A stretch of 10,867 bases of DNA. Origin: UBA1447 sp964568955. Its GTDB lineage: Bacteria > Bacillota > Clostridia > Oscillospirales > Acutalibacteraceae. The position numbers and the translations under genes are program-made. Within the stretch, counting starts at the first letter, position 1. Every line of letters begins with the position of its first letter. Below the pieces are notes generated by a model that was not told the DNA's origin, did not search any database, and worked only from the letters and a program-made list of their open reading frames with translations. The stretch covers positions 1 through 10,867 of the forward strand of contig CAZMSM010000068.1 of NCBI GenBank assembly GCA_964568955.1, written 5' to 3'. Shown here piece after piece: positions 1 through 6,251 of the stretch.

Positions 1-1
1 A

Positions 2-631
2 AATATGAATGATATATTTAAACTGGCCGAGGATATGATGTACCGCAATAAGCTTTCGGAATCATCCAGCGTCCGAAGCAAAACAATTGATTTGATTTTA
101 AACTCTTTGTTTGAAAAAAATAACAGAGAAATGCAGCATTCCCAACGGGTCGGCAGTCTTTGCGAACGTATAGCCAGGGCACTGAATTTCCCTAAAGCAG
201 ATATCAGCCAATTGGGTATCGCCGGTATGATGCACGACATCGGAAAAATCGGCATCAGTGAGGAAACGCTGAACAAACCGGGAAAATTGAGCACCGACGA
301 AATAAGCGAAATAAAACGACATTCGGAAATTGGCTACAGAATACTCGACTCGGTAAGTGAGTTTTCGCAATTGGCAAAATATGTGTTGGAGCACCATGAA
401 AGACCCGACGGCAAGGGCTACCCTAAAGGGCTCAGTGACAAGAAAATTTCCCTAGAGGCGAAAATCATAGCCATTGCAGATGCGTATAACGCTATGACAT
501 CGGAAAGAACCTATAAAAAGTGCTTATCTTGCGAAGAAGCCGAAGCTGAAATTAAAAAGCGCAGTGGAACACAGTTTGACGCGAGGGTCGCAAAAGTCTT
601 TGTTGAAAAGGTTTTGGGCAAGCAATGGTAA
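2..631 (+). CDS. HD-GYP domain protein, C-terminal part of a probable GGDEF/HD-GYP cyclic-di-GMP enzyme (5' partial)
   Basis: Probable cyclic-di-GMP phosphodiesterase, cytosolic catalytic part. Numbering from the ATG at base 5, the HD-GYP signature is complete: H45, the HD pair H77-D78 with K81 in HDIGK, H106, H130-H131 in EHHERPDGKGYP (GYP at 138-140) and D159. These are the metal and substrate residues expected of an active family member. The first ~25 residues (AEDMMYRNKL and what follows) read like the last helix of a GGDEF domain and its linker into HD-GYP. No ribosome binding site can be seen before base 5, and the frame is open to the window edge, so I infer the ATG at 5 is internal and the gene is truncated on the left. 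The stop lies 15 bases before the next gene, which suggests co-transcription. The HD-GYP assignment is firm; the GGDEF fusion is inference. Confidence 0.88.
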   Translation, partial: NMNDIFKLAEDMMYRNKLSESSSVRSKTIDLILNSLFEKNNREMQHSQRVGSLCERIARALNFPKADISQLGIAGMMHDIGKIGISEETLNKPGKLSTDEISEIKRHSEIGYRILDSVSEFSQLAKYVLEHHERPDGKGYPKGLSDKKISLEAKIIAIADAYNAMTSERTYKKCLSCEEAEAEIKKRSGTQFDARVAKVFVEKVLGKQW

Positions 632-646
632 AACAGGAGCTACACG

Positions 647-1252
647 GTGCGGATAGCTGCCACTATAAAGGATGTGAGCGAATTGCCGATAAAAATTGAA
701 CATGTCTCCAAGAGTTTTGAAGGCAAAGAGGTTATTAGAAACTTCAGTCTGGAGTTGCCGGAAAAAGGTATTTACGTTCTGCTGGGCGCTTCCGGGGCGG
801 GCAAAACAACCCTGCTACGGCTAATCGCAGGGCTTGACGCACCAGACAGCGGTCACATTACCGGAACCCAAGGCAAGAAAATCTCCTTTGTGTTTCAAGG
901 TGACAGGCTATTGCCCGCAAGCACCGCCTTCGAGAATATAGCCTTAGCGGCCTCACCTGAAACGGCAAAGCTTTGGCTTAAAAGGCTGGAGCTGGACGAT
1001 GCGGCCGATAAAAAACCAAACAAGCTCAGCGGCGGCATGGCTCGCAGAGTCGCGCTCGCACGCGCCCTCGCCTTCGGTGACGACATTCTGTTGCTGGACG
1101 AGCCCTTCAAGGGCTTTGACAGTGAATTAAAAAAGCGGGTAATCCCCTACATTACCGACTTTGCCAAAAATGCCCTTGTTGTGCTGGTGACACATGATAA
1201 ACAGGAAGCCACCATAGCAGATGCTGTTTTTACCATGGAAACTGCTTTGTGA
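647..1252 (+). CDS. ABC transporter ATP-binding protein (short SsuB/TauB-like form)
   Basis: Cytosolic ATPase subunit that would energise an importer. All nucleotide-binding motifs are present in order: Walker A GASGAGKT (47-54), Q84 of the Q-loop, signature LSGGM (127-131), Walker B ILLLDE (147-152, catalytic E152), GFD D-loop (156-158) and switch H183. The sequence style (VIRNFSLELPEKGIYVLLG, VFQGDRLLP) resembles the nitrate/sulfonate/taurine/thiamine-precursor importer ATPases. At 201 residues it is about 50 shorter than typical SsuB. It starts with GTG: AGGAG at 635-639 sits 7 bases upstream, and no in-frame ATG exists before Walker A. The neighbour upstream is an HD-GYP protein, not a permease or binding protein. 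Partner subunits, if any, must be outside the window to the left, so the substrate cannot be named. Confidence 0.9.
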   Translation: MRIAATIKDVSELPIKIEHVSKSFEGKEVIRNFSLELPEKGIYVLLGASGAGKTTLLRLIAGLDAPDSGHITGTQGKKISFVFQGDRLLPASTAFENIALAASPETAKLWLKRLELDDAADKKPNKLSGGMARRVALARALAFGDDILLLDEPFKGFDSELKKRVIPYITDFAKNALVVLVTHDKQEATIADAVFTMETAL

Positions 1253-1264
1253 CAAATTGGATAA

Positions 1265-1290
1265 TGCGCATTTATGCACATTTTTGCACA
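1265..1290. repeat. Three 10-base-phased TGCRCA repeats
   Basis: TGCGCA (1265-1270), TGCACA (1275-1280) and TGCACA (1285-1290) recur at exactly 10-base intervals, separated by four A/T bases each. This is one helical turn apart, so all three face the same side of the DNA. They lie 29 bases upstream of the -35 box of the lipoprotein promoter. A regulator-binding array is a reasonable inference; no regulator is identified. Confidence 0.55.
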
Positions 1291-1308
1291 AAAAAGTTAT
1301 ATTTGTGC
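1286..1308. repeat. 7-base inverted repeat GCACAAA/TTTGTGC
   Basis: Perfect arms GCACAAA (1286-1292) and TTTGTGC (1302-1308) with a 9-base A/T-rich centre. The left arm overlaps the last TGCACA repeat. It could be an operator for the promoter at 1319-1347 or a weak transcript end for the ABC gene. The stem is short and has no following T-run, so I favour an operator. Confidence 0.4.
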
Positions 1309-1318
1309 CAATTTCCCA

Positions 1319-1347
1319 TTGTAATAGCACCCGATTTATTATATAAT
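1319..1347 (+). promoter_or_regulatory. Sigma-A-type promoter for the lipoprotein-pduL unit
   Basis: TTGTAA (1319-1324) and a perfect TATAAT (1342-1347) are separated by 17 bases. Transcription would begin near 1354, giving a leader of about 50 bases before the ATG at 1406. Repeats at 1265-1308 lie directly upstream. Confidence 0.65.
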
Positions 1348-1405
1348 TATTGCATATGGGTTTGAGCCGATAGCTCTTTCCTAAATAAAATATTGAGGTT
1401 GAACT

Positions 1406-2311
1406 ATGAAGAAAAATTTCACTGGCATACTATCGATCATCTTAGCATTTTCTCTGATTTTTTCGCTTGCCGCATGCGGCAAAGATGAAAAAGAGACCAC
1501 GACCTCTGTCGAAACTACGGTTTCCGATGAAACCACAATGCCGGACGAAACAACCACGACACCTTCCGACGAAACAACCACTGCACTTGCCGATGAAACG
1601 ACAACAGAGAATCCTTCGGGCGAAACCGTGTCAAACACAGTCGCAACCACAGCAGCCCCCTCAACTGCGCCGAAAACAGTTGCGGAAATCGTCGCATACT
1701 ACAATGCCGCGGCAAACAAAGCAAAAAAAGAAAAACCGGCTTACACCCTGGTTACAACAAATATTATCGGCGACATCACCAGCTCAAGCGGTTTGCTTGA
1801 AGGGATAGCCAAAAGGGTTGTTCCGATGTTCAGTGAAGACCTGGTGCCCACAACGGTAAACGCTAAAAAGGGCGACGGCTCCTCTCTCCCGGTAAAAGAC
1901 CAGAACTACGGCGGAAAAGTAGAAGTGAGCTCGTTAACAGCAAAAAATGGTGCTATTTGTGTAGACAAAGGCTCTTATTATGAAATTACGCTTAATTTCA
2001 GACCCGAAAAGCTCACCAGTCTCCCGACTGACGTCACAAAAATCAGGCATGGTCAAGCGTTCAACATGCTGACAAAAAAACTCGTCGATGACGAAACAGA
2101 TAAATTCAAAGCGATTGTCAAGATTGTGAAATTTGCACCGGAATATCATGACTGTTATGTCAAGTGCAAAATCGAAAAAGCAACCGGCAACATCCTAAGC
2201 GGAACTTATTACTGTGTGAACAACTCCGATGTTGAGGCAAAGATAATTGCTGCCACCTTCGATGTCAACATATTTTTCGGCAACAAAGAAGAATTTACGT
2301 TCAAATACTAA
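1406..2311 (+). CDS. Secreted lipoprotein of unknown function with Thr-rich linker
   Basis: Membrane-anchored extracellular lipoprotein. It has a lysine-positive start (MKKNF), a hydrophobic stretch from about residue 6 to 21 and the lipobox LAAC with lipidation Cys24. Residues 30-90 form a low-complexity Thr/Ser/Glu/Pro linker in which DETT recurs at residues 41, 47, 55 and 63. After that comes TVAEIVAYYNAAANKAKKEKP (split here only by description; residues 91-111), a segment I recall at the linker-domain junction of several uncultured-Clostridia lipoproteins. The remaining ~190 residues look like a soluble, mainly beta domain with Cys185, Cys250, Cys254 and Cys270. I do not recognise a catalytic family. 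The start is supported by TGAGG at 1394-1398, 7 bases before ATG. pduL follows after 17 bases, so the two are probably co-transcribed, although no functional link is evident. Confidence 0.85.
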   Translation: MKKNFTGILSIILAFSLIFSLAACGKDEKETTTSVETTVSDETTMPDETTTTPSDETTTALADETTTENPSGETVSNTVATTAAPSTAPKTVAEIVAYYNAAANKAKKEKPAYTLVTTNIIGDITSSSGLLEGIAKRVVPMFSEDLVPTTVNAKKGDGSSLPVKDQNYGGKVEVSSLTAKNGAICVDKGSYYEITLNFRPEKLTSLPTDVTKIRHGQAFNMLTKKLVDDETDKFKAIVKIVKFAPEYHDCYVKCKIEKATGNILSGTYYCVNNSDVEAKIIAATFDVNIFFGNKEEFTFKY

Positions 2312-2328
2312 ATCCGGAGGCAAACTCA

Positions 2329-2904
2329 ATGAGTAAAACTGTATTGATTGAAACATCTGCCCGCCATGTTCATGTCAGCCGGGAAGCGCTCGATGTGCTC
2401 TTTGGCGAAGGCTATGAATTGACGCCCAAAAAAGACCTTTCTCAACCCGGGCAATTTGCCTGTGAGGAAAGGGTGCAGGTCATCGGTCCAAAGGGCACTT
2501 TCCCCGCTGTGTCTATCCTTGGCCCCATCCGCCCAAGCACACAGGTGGAACTTTCCGCAACGGACGCCCGCTCCATCGGCATCACCGCCCCTATTCGCGA
2601 AAGCGGGGATATCAAGGGCAGCGGCGCATGTAAGCTGATAGGGCCCAGTGGCACCTATGATTTAGCCGTGGGCGTTATCATTGCCAAGCGCCATATCCAT
2701 ATGACGCCGGCCGATGCCAAAAGGCTTGGTCTGCAGGACAAACAAATTGTCAGAGTCAAGTCGGATTATGCCGAACGCTCACTGATTTATGACGATGTCG
2801 TCGTGCGGGTAAACGAAAACTTCAGCTTGGCGATGCATATCGATACAGATGAATCAAACGCCGCAAATTTGGCACCCGGGTATTTCGGGGAAATCCTTGA
2901 TTGA
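2329..2904 (+). CDS. pduL: Phosphate propanoyltransferase (PduL-type phosphotransacylase)
   Basis: Transfers acyl groups between coenzyme A and phosphate (propionyl- or acetyl-CoA to acyl phosphate), the step before substrate-level ATP formation by an acetate/propionate kinase. The family's zinc-binding histidines are visible: H13 and H15 in RHVHVS, H122 and H124 in KRHIHM, and H170 in AMH. The conserved arginine is in PIRESGD (R90), the region that in this family contacts phosphate. The 191 residues cover the whole two-barrel domain. The protein begins directly at the first conserved strand, with no N-terminal encapsulation peptide, so a cytosolic enzyme is likely rather than a microcompartment one; no shell genes are nearby. 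GGAGG at 2316-2320 lies 8 bases before the ATG. Acetyl-CoA may be the main physiological substrate (inference). It ends just before a terminator at 2932-2961. Confidence 0.93.
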   Translation: MSKTVLIETSARHVHVSREALDVLFGEGYELTPKKDLSQPGQFACEERVQVIGPKGTFPAVSILGPIRPSTQVELSATDARSIGITAPIRESGDIKGSGACKLIGPSGTYDLAVGVIIAKRHIHMTPADAKRLGLQDKQIVRVKSDYAERSLIYDDVVVRVNENFSLAMHIDTDESNAANLAPGYFGEILD

Positions 2905-2931
2905 TGAAGGCATCAATCCCTCTCTAAAATC

Positions 2932-2961
2932 AGCGGCCTGTGCTTTGCCCGGGCCGCTTTT
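2932..2961 (+). terminator. Intrinsic terminator after pduL
   Basis: Perfect 7-base stem AGCGGCC (2932-2938) / GGCCGCT (2952-2958) with a 13-base loop, running into TTTT then GCTT. It is G/C-rich and lies 27 bases after the pduL stop. The T-tract is short, so efficiency may be moderate. Confidence 0.65.
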
Positions 2962-3025
2962 GCTTGGCAGAAGTCTAGCTTGAAAAATGAAGGTTTTTAG
3001 TGATAACGCAATTGGAGGGTTTATA

Positions 3026-3456
3026 ATGGAAAATAATTTTGAAATCAGGCAATTTCAGACAGATGACCTTGAAAAGGTAAACGCTTTTTTTGATTCTATC
3101 ACCGGCGACGGCAGGGTGTTTTTTAATCGCAATGACGGGAGCAGGCGCGGTGCCCTCACCTTCTTTAACGAGGACGATTCCAAGTTCATCCGATGGATGA
3201 TGCTCGACGGGGATAAAATGATCGGCTATCTGTCGTGTGGCTTGGGGTAGCACTGGCGGACGGATATAAAGGCAAAGGGCTCGGCTGCACACTTTTGTCA
3301 CACGCGAAGGAATGGGCTATTGAAAACGGCAAGGGCGGCATCATGCTCACAACCCACATTGCGAATTTGCGCGCCCAAGCGCTCTATGAGCGTGTTGGCT
3401 ATGAACGCTTAGGCATACACGACAGTGGGGAAATTATGTATATCTTAAGATGGTAA
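3026..3456 (+). pseudogene. GNAT-family N-acetyltransferase, disrupted by an out-of-frame deletion
   Basis: Intact members would transfer an acetyl group from acetyl-CoA to an amine substrate. The 5' part (from ATG 3026, with GGAGGG at 3014-3019, 6 bases upstream) reads 74 residues, ending ...DGDKMIGYL then a TAG at 3248-3250. The 3' part continues in a different frame from about 3238: WLGVALADGYKGKGLGCTLL, containing the acetyl-CoA-binding motif (GKGLG), then ANLRAQALYERVGYERLG and the usual C-terminus, stopping at 3456. In relatives I recall, about ten residues (strand beta-4 end and turn) separate GY[VL] from WLG. Here only five bases remain, so a loss of roughly 30 bases that also shifts the frame best explains it. 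Sequence to both sides is well kept, suggesting a recent event or an assembly error. An ATG at 2987 in frame with the first part lacks a binding site and is not the start. Confidence 0.8.
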
Positions 3457-3482
3457 TACCGCCCGCTTAGAAATAACCTTAA

Positions 3483-3540
3483 ACTCCCCTGCTCGCCTAT
3501 TCCGGCGCACAGGGGAGTCTTTGTTTTGTTTTGTTTTTTT
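3483..3540 (+). terminator. Strong intrinsic terminator between convergent units
   Basis: Perfect 9-base stem ACTCCCCTG (3483-3491) / CAGGGGAGT (3510-3518), with an inner CGCC/GGCG stem (3494-3497 with 3504-3507). A long T-rich tail continues to 3540. It ends + strand transcripts from the GNAT relic. In the minus direction the stem is followed by only TTT, so it may weakly stop the isomerase transcript as well. Confidence 0.92.
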
Positions 3541-3548
3541 GCTATTGT

Positions 3549-4361
3549 TTATAGGGCGCTGTTGAGCAAAGTATCCATATAAGATTTGTAATGAGCAAAG
3601 ACGATGCCGGGTTCTTGCAAATCGGGGTTCCAGCGTTTGACCCATTCCAACGATATAAAGCCTTCGTAGCGAAGTGCTTTTAACATAATGAGGGTATCTG
3701 CAATCGGAATATCACCATAGCCCATCATACGGTACTCGGGCTTTGCGCCTACCATGACGGAATCCTTCACATGCACATGCTTGATGAAGTTGCCGATGTT
3801 GGCAATGGTTTCCACCGGGCTTTCACCACCGAAACGCGCAGTGTGATGCACATCCCACAACACACCGCAGTTTTTTGTGCCGGTTCTGCGTATAAGGGAG
3901 CGCATGGCCACTGAGCAGGACAAATCGCCATTGGTTTCAAGCAAGGGGGTAACGCCCAGTGGCTCGGCATATTCGCACAGCTGGCTGTACAGCCCGGCCG
4001 TGAGGCGCAAATCACCTTCAGTGATATGTGGCTGGCCTGTGCTCATCACGCGCACATATGGCACGCCCATCGTACTGGCCAGGTCAATATAAGCGCAGGC
4101 TTCCACAAAAGAGGCTTGGGCTTTGTCTTTTTCCGCCAGGATAGCGCCGGAGGTCAGGATGGGGATGGTCAGTTTCATGTCCGCAAGGTCCGCTTTTGTC
4201 TGCGCCATATTTTCCGGCTGAAACTCGGCAATCTTTGGCGCATACATCTCATCACCGAGCCCTCTGATTTCAATACCGTCAAAGGCCAAATCCTTTGCGG
4301 TGGTGATGACTTCTTTCCAGGTCCAGCGGGGGCAGCCCAGGGTAGAAAACGAAAGTTTCAT
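3549..4361 (-). CDS. Sugar phosphate isomerase/epimerase-like TIM-barrel protein
   Basis: Member of the xylose-isomerase-like / AP-endonuclease-2 TIM-barrel superfamily (IolE, IolI, hydroxypyruvate isomerase and sugar epimerases). These are cytosolic metal-dependent enzymes that isomerise or epimerise a sugar or polyol. Visible signatures: strand 1 MKLSFSTLGCP, strand 2 FDGIEIRG (27-34), and the candidate metal set E142 (LLETNG), D170 with H173 (LWDVHHT), H195/H197 (KHVHVKD) and E239 (SLEWVKRW). At 270 residues it is the usual length. AGGAG (4371-4375 on the complement) lies 9 bases before the ATG. It is the second gene of an operon, 34 bases after the acyl-CoA synthetase. The pairing with a CoA ligase gives no clear substrate, and I would not name one. 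Confidence 0.87.
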   Translation of the reverse strand: MKLSFSTLGCPRWTWKEVITTAKDLAFDGIEIRGLGDEMYAPKIAEFQPENMAQTKADLADMKLTIPILTSGAILAEKDKAQASFVEACAYIDLASTMGVPYVRVMSTGQPHITEGDLRLTAGLYSQLCEYAEPLGVTPLLETNGDLSCSVAMRSLIRRTGTKNCGVLWDVHHTARFGGESPVETIANIGNFIKHVHVKDSVMVGAKPEYRMMGYGDIPIADTLIMLKALRYEGFISLEWVKRWNPDLQEPGIVFAHYKSYMDTLLNSAL

Positions 4362-4395
4362 AAAACCATACTCCTTTATGTTTTAAGCTTATCTA

Positions 4396-6063
4396 TCAGG
4401 CGGTTTCAATTGTGTCAGCAGACTCCAGCGAGTATTTTTCAACAGCCCTCTCCCGCAGCACGACTTTCTGAATTTTGCCGCTGGCCGTCATGGGGAATTC
4501 GTCCATAAACCACACATAACCGGGGATTTTGTAATGCGCCACGTTTTGCTTATAATACGCCTTGACCTCTTCCTCGGTCAGCTCCTCATCGTCTTTTACG
4601 ATGACACACGCGCAGATTTCCTCCCCGTATTTTTTGCTCGGCACGCCGATGACCTGCACATCCTTGACTTTGTCAAAGCGGTACAGGCATTCTTCCAGCT
4701 CTTTGGGGTAGATGTTCTCACCCCCGCGGATAATCATATCCTTAAGCCGCCCGGTGACCTTATAATAACCTTCTTCATCGCAAACCGCAAGGTCGCCAAA
4801 GTGAAGCCAGCCATCCTCGTCAATCGCAAGGGCCGTCGCCTCGGGCATTTTGTAGTAGCCTTTCATGATATTATAACCGCGTGCGCAAAACTCGCCGATT
4901 TGGTTGGGTGGCAGCGTTTCTCCGGTTTCGATATCCACAATTTTGCATTCCACGCCGGGGAAAGCCTTACCGACGGTTGAACAGCGCCTGTCAATAGATT
5001 CGTCCGCGAGCGTCATCGTAACACCGGGTGAGGATTCGGTCTGCCCGAAAACAATGGTCACTTCGTTCATATTCATTTTTTCGTTGACATCCTGCATGGT
5101 TTTCACCGGGCAGGGCGAGCCCGCCATAATCCCCGTGCGCATGCGGCTGAAATCATATTGGTCAAAATCCGGATGCTCGAGCATGGCGATAAACATTGTC
5201 GGTACACCGTGAACGGCCGTACACTTTTCGCCCTCGAGCGCATCCATTACCTTTTTGGGGTTAAACATTTCAATAGGTACAAACGGTGTGCCATGTGTCA
5301 AACAGGCAAGAATTGCGAGCACCATACCGAAACAATGGAAAAACGGCACACAGATACACAGCTTATCCTCATGAGTAAGCTTCATCCCCTCGCCTATGGT
5401 CATTGCGTTGTTCAAAATGTTATAATGGGTAAGCATAACACCCTTGGGGAAACCGGTGGTGCCGGAGGTGTACTGAAAGTTGACAACCTCATAACAAGTG
5501 CATGAATCCCGAACAGCCGCATACGCTTCATAAGGCACTTGTTCAGCCAAAGTATACAAATCCTTCCAGCGAACCATCCCTGCGGGGCAAGCCCCTTCAC
5601 CGGCGTAAATAACCGCCTTGAGTTCCGGCATGGCTGGGTTATCAAGGTGGCCGGGCTCACTTTCCGCCAATTGCGGACAGAGCTTGTTGATGATATCAAT
5701 ATAGCTTGTCCCTTTAAAGCCATCAATCAAAACAAGGGCATTGGAGTCCGACTGCTTGAGCTGATAATCAAGCTCAAATAATTTATAGCTGGTGTTGACG
5801 GTAACCAATACGCCGCCCATTTTCGCACTGCCGAAAAAGGTCAGTAACCACGCAGGCACATTGGTTGCCCAGATGGAAATTTTATCCCCTTTTTTAAGCC
5901 CAAGCGCCATAAAACCGCGGGCGATTGTTTCGCACTCCTCGTCAAATTGCTGCCACGTGCGCTCATAATCCCTGTCGGTATATTTTATCATATTATCGTT
6001 CGGATATTTACGCGCCATTGCGGCTAACTGGTCGCCAAGGGTAAGTGTGGAGAACTCTTGCAT
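4396..6063 (-). CDS. Acyl-CoA synthetase (AMP-forming), YngI-like
   Basis: Activates a carboxylic acid to its CoA thioester via an acyl-adenylate, in the cytosol. Motifs in order: phosphate-binding loop YTSGTTGFPKG (198-208), FFHCFG (241-246), HGVPTMF (285-291), adenine-binding GQTESSP (340-346), GDL with ribose-binding D424, GRLKDMIIRGGENIYP (438-453), and catalytic K530 in TASGKIQK. At 555 residues it is full length. The sequence closely recalls Bacillus subtilis YngI and other medium/long-chain acyl-CoA ligases (WATNVPAWL, VNTSYKLFELDYQLKQSDS, GIMAGSPCP), which I judge from memory. A CACCT on the + strand (AGGTG in sense) ends 5 bases before the start. It heads a two-gene operon with the isomerase and is transcribed from the promoter at 6096-6124. 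The chain length of its substrate cannot be read from the sequence. Confidence 0.94.
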   Translation of the reverse strand: MQEFSTLTLGDQLAAMARKYPNDNMIKYTDRDYERTWQQFDEECETIARGFMALGLKKGDKISIWATNVPAWLLTFFGSAKMGGVLVTVNTSYKLFELDYQLKQSDSNALVLIDGFKGTSYIDIINKLCPQLAESEPGHLDNPAMPELKAVIYAGEGACPAGMVRWKDLYTLAEQVPYEAYAAVRDSCTCYEVVNFQYTSGTTGFPKGVMLTHYNILNNAMTIGEGMKLTHEDKLCICVPFFHCFGMVLAILACLTHGTPFVPIEMFNPKKVMDALEGEKCTAVHGVPTMFIAMLEHPDFDQYDFSRMRTGIMAGSPCPVKTMQDVNEKMNMNEVTIVFGQTESSPGVTMTLADESIDRRCSTVGKAFPGVECKIVDIETGETLPPNQIGEFCARGYNIMKGYYKMPEATALAIDEDGWLHFGDLAVCDEEGYYKVTGRLKDMIIRGGENIYPKELEECLYRFDKVKDVQVIGVPSKKYGEEICACVIVKDDEELTEEEVKAYYKQNVAHYKIPGYVWFMDEFPMTASGKIQKVVLRERAVEKYSLESADTIETA

Positions 6064-6095
6064 ATATACACCTGCCTGTCATATTTTGTCTTATA

Positions 6096-6124
6096 AATAT
6101 AACAAAATCGGATGTTTTATTCAA
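6096..6124 (-). promoter_or_regulatory. Promoter for the acyl-CoA synthetase operon
   Basis: Read on the minus strand: TTGAAT (6124-6119) and TATATT (6101-6096) separated by 17 bases, matching the vegetative consensus at four and five of six positions. The transcript would start near 6089, about 26 bases before the ATG. Confidence 0.6.
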
Positions 6125-6132
6125 GAGAAAAC

Positions 6133-6163
6133 ACAAATAATAACGAATAATAACGATATTTGT
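6133..6163. repeat. Tandem 10-base repeat inside an inverted repeat, in the divergent promoter region
   Basis: AATAATAACG is repeated perfectly twice (6136-6145 and 6146-6155). Around it are the arms ACAAATA (6133-6139) and TATTTGT (6157-6163). The block lies between the -35 boxes of the two divergent promoters, a position suited to a shared regulator. The region is A/T-rich, so part of this could be chance. Confidence 0.45.
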
Positions 6164-6172
6164 AAAATATTC

Positions 6173-6201
6173 TTGATACCGCTACACTTTTCTGCCATAA
6201 T
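6173..6201 (+). promoter_or_regulatory. Promoter for gltX
   Basis: TTGATA (6173-6178), 17 bases, CATAAT (6196-6201), with TG one base before the -10 hexamer (extended -10). Start near 6208 gives a leader of about 44 bases. No T-box leader could fit in this length. Confidence 0.6.
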
Positions 6202-6251
6202 GAGATATTATATTGTATGTATAATCAGTACAAACCAAAGGAGCGTTTACT

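Noticed and set aside
1265..1290. CRISPR-like or origin-like iterons
   Set aside because: Units are 10 bases with no spacers, only three copies, and no cas or replication genes nearby; a regulator array is the simpler reading.
1381..1650. Minus-strand open frame rich in Val and Ser
   Set aside because: It is the complement of the Thr/Glu-rich linker of the lipoprotein; its composition is a direct consequence of that repeat.
2980..3007. Possible promoter TTGAAA / GATAAC before the GNAT relic
   Set aside because: Spacing is acceptable, but the -10 is weak and the start would fall on the ribosome binding site itself, so I do not list it.
3235..3456. A separate small acetyltransferase starting at GTG 3235, or a programmed -1 frameshift joining the two GNAT halves
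   Set aside because: The GTG has no binding site and would lack the N-terminal half of the fold. A -1 shift near 3246 would join the frames but still leave out the residues between beta-4 and beta-5, and no slippery heptamer with a downstream structure is evident.
4026..4508. Open frame of 160 residues on the + strand
   Set aside because: It lies opposite the isomerase and the acyl-CoA synthetase 3' end, both of which have clear family motifs; it has no binding site and no recognisable protein pattern.
4534..4980. Open frame of 148 residues on the + strand
   Set aside because: Antisense to the acyl-CoA synthetase catalytic C-terminal region; a shadow of its codon usage.
6220..6225. Second TATAAT box upstream of gltX
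   Set aside because: A perfect -10 hexamer but with no -35 like sequence 16-18 bases upstream; the promoter at 6173-6201 is better placed.
6202..6251. T-box or other riboswitch leader for gltX
   Set aside because: The expected leader is only about 44 bases, too short for a T-box, and no antiterminator motif or hairpin is visible.
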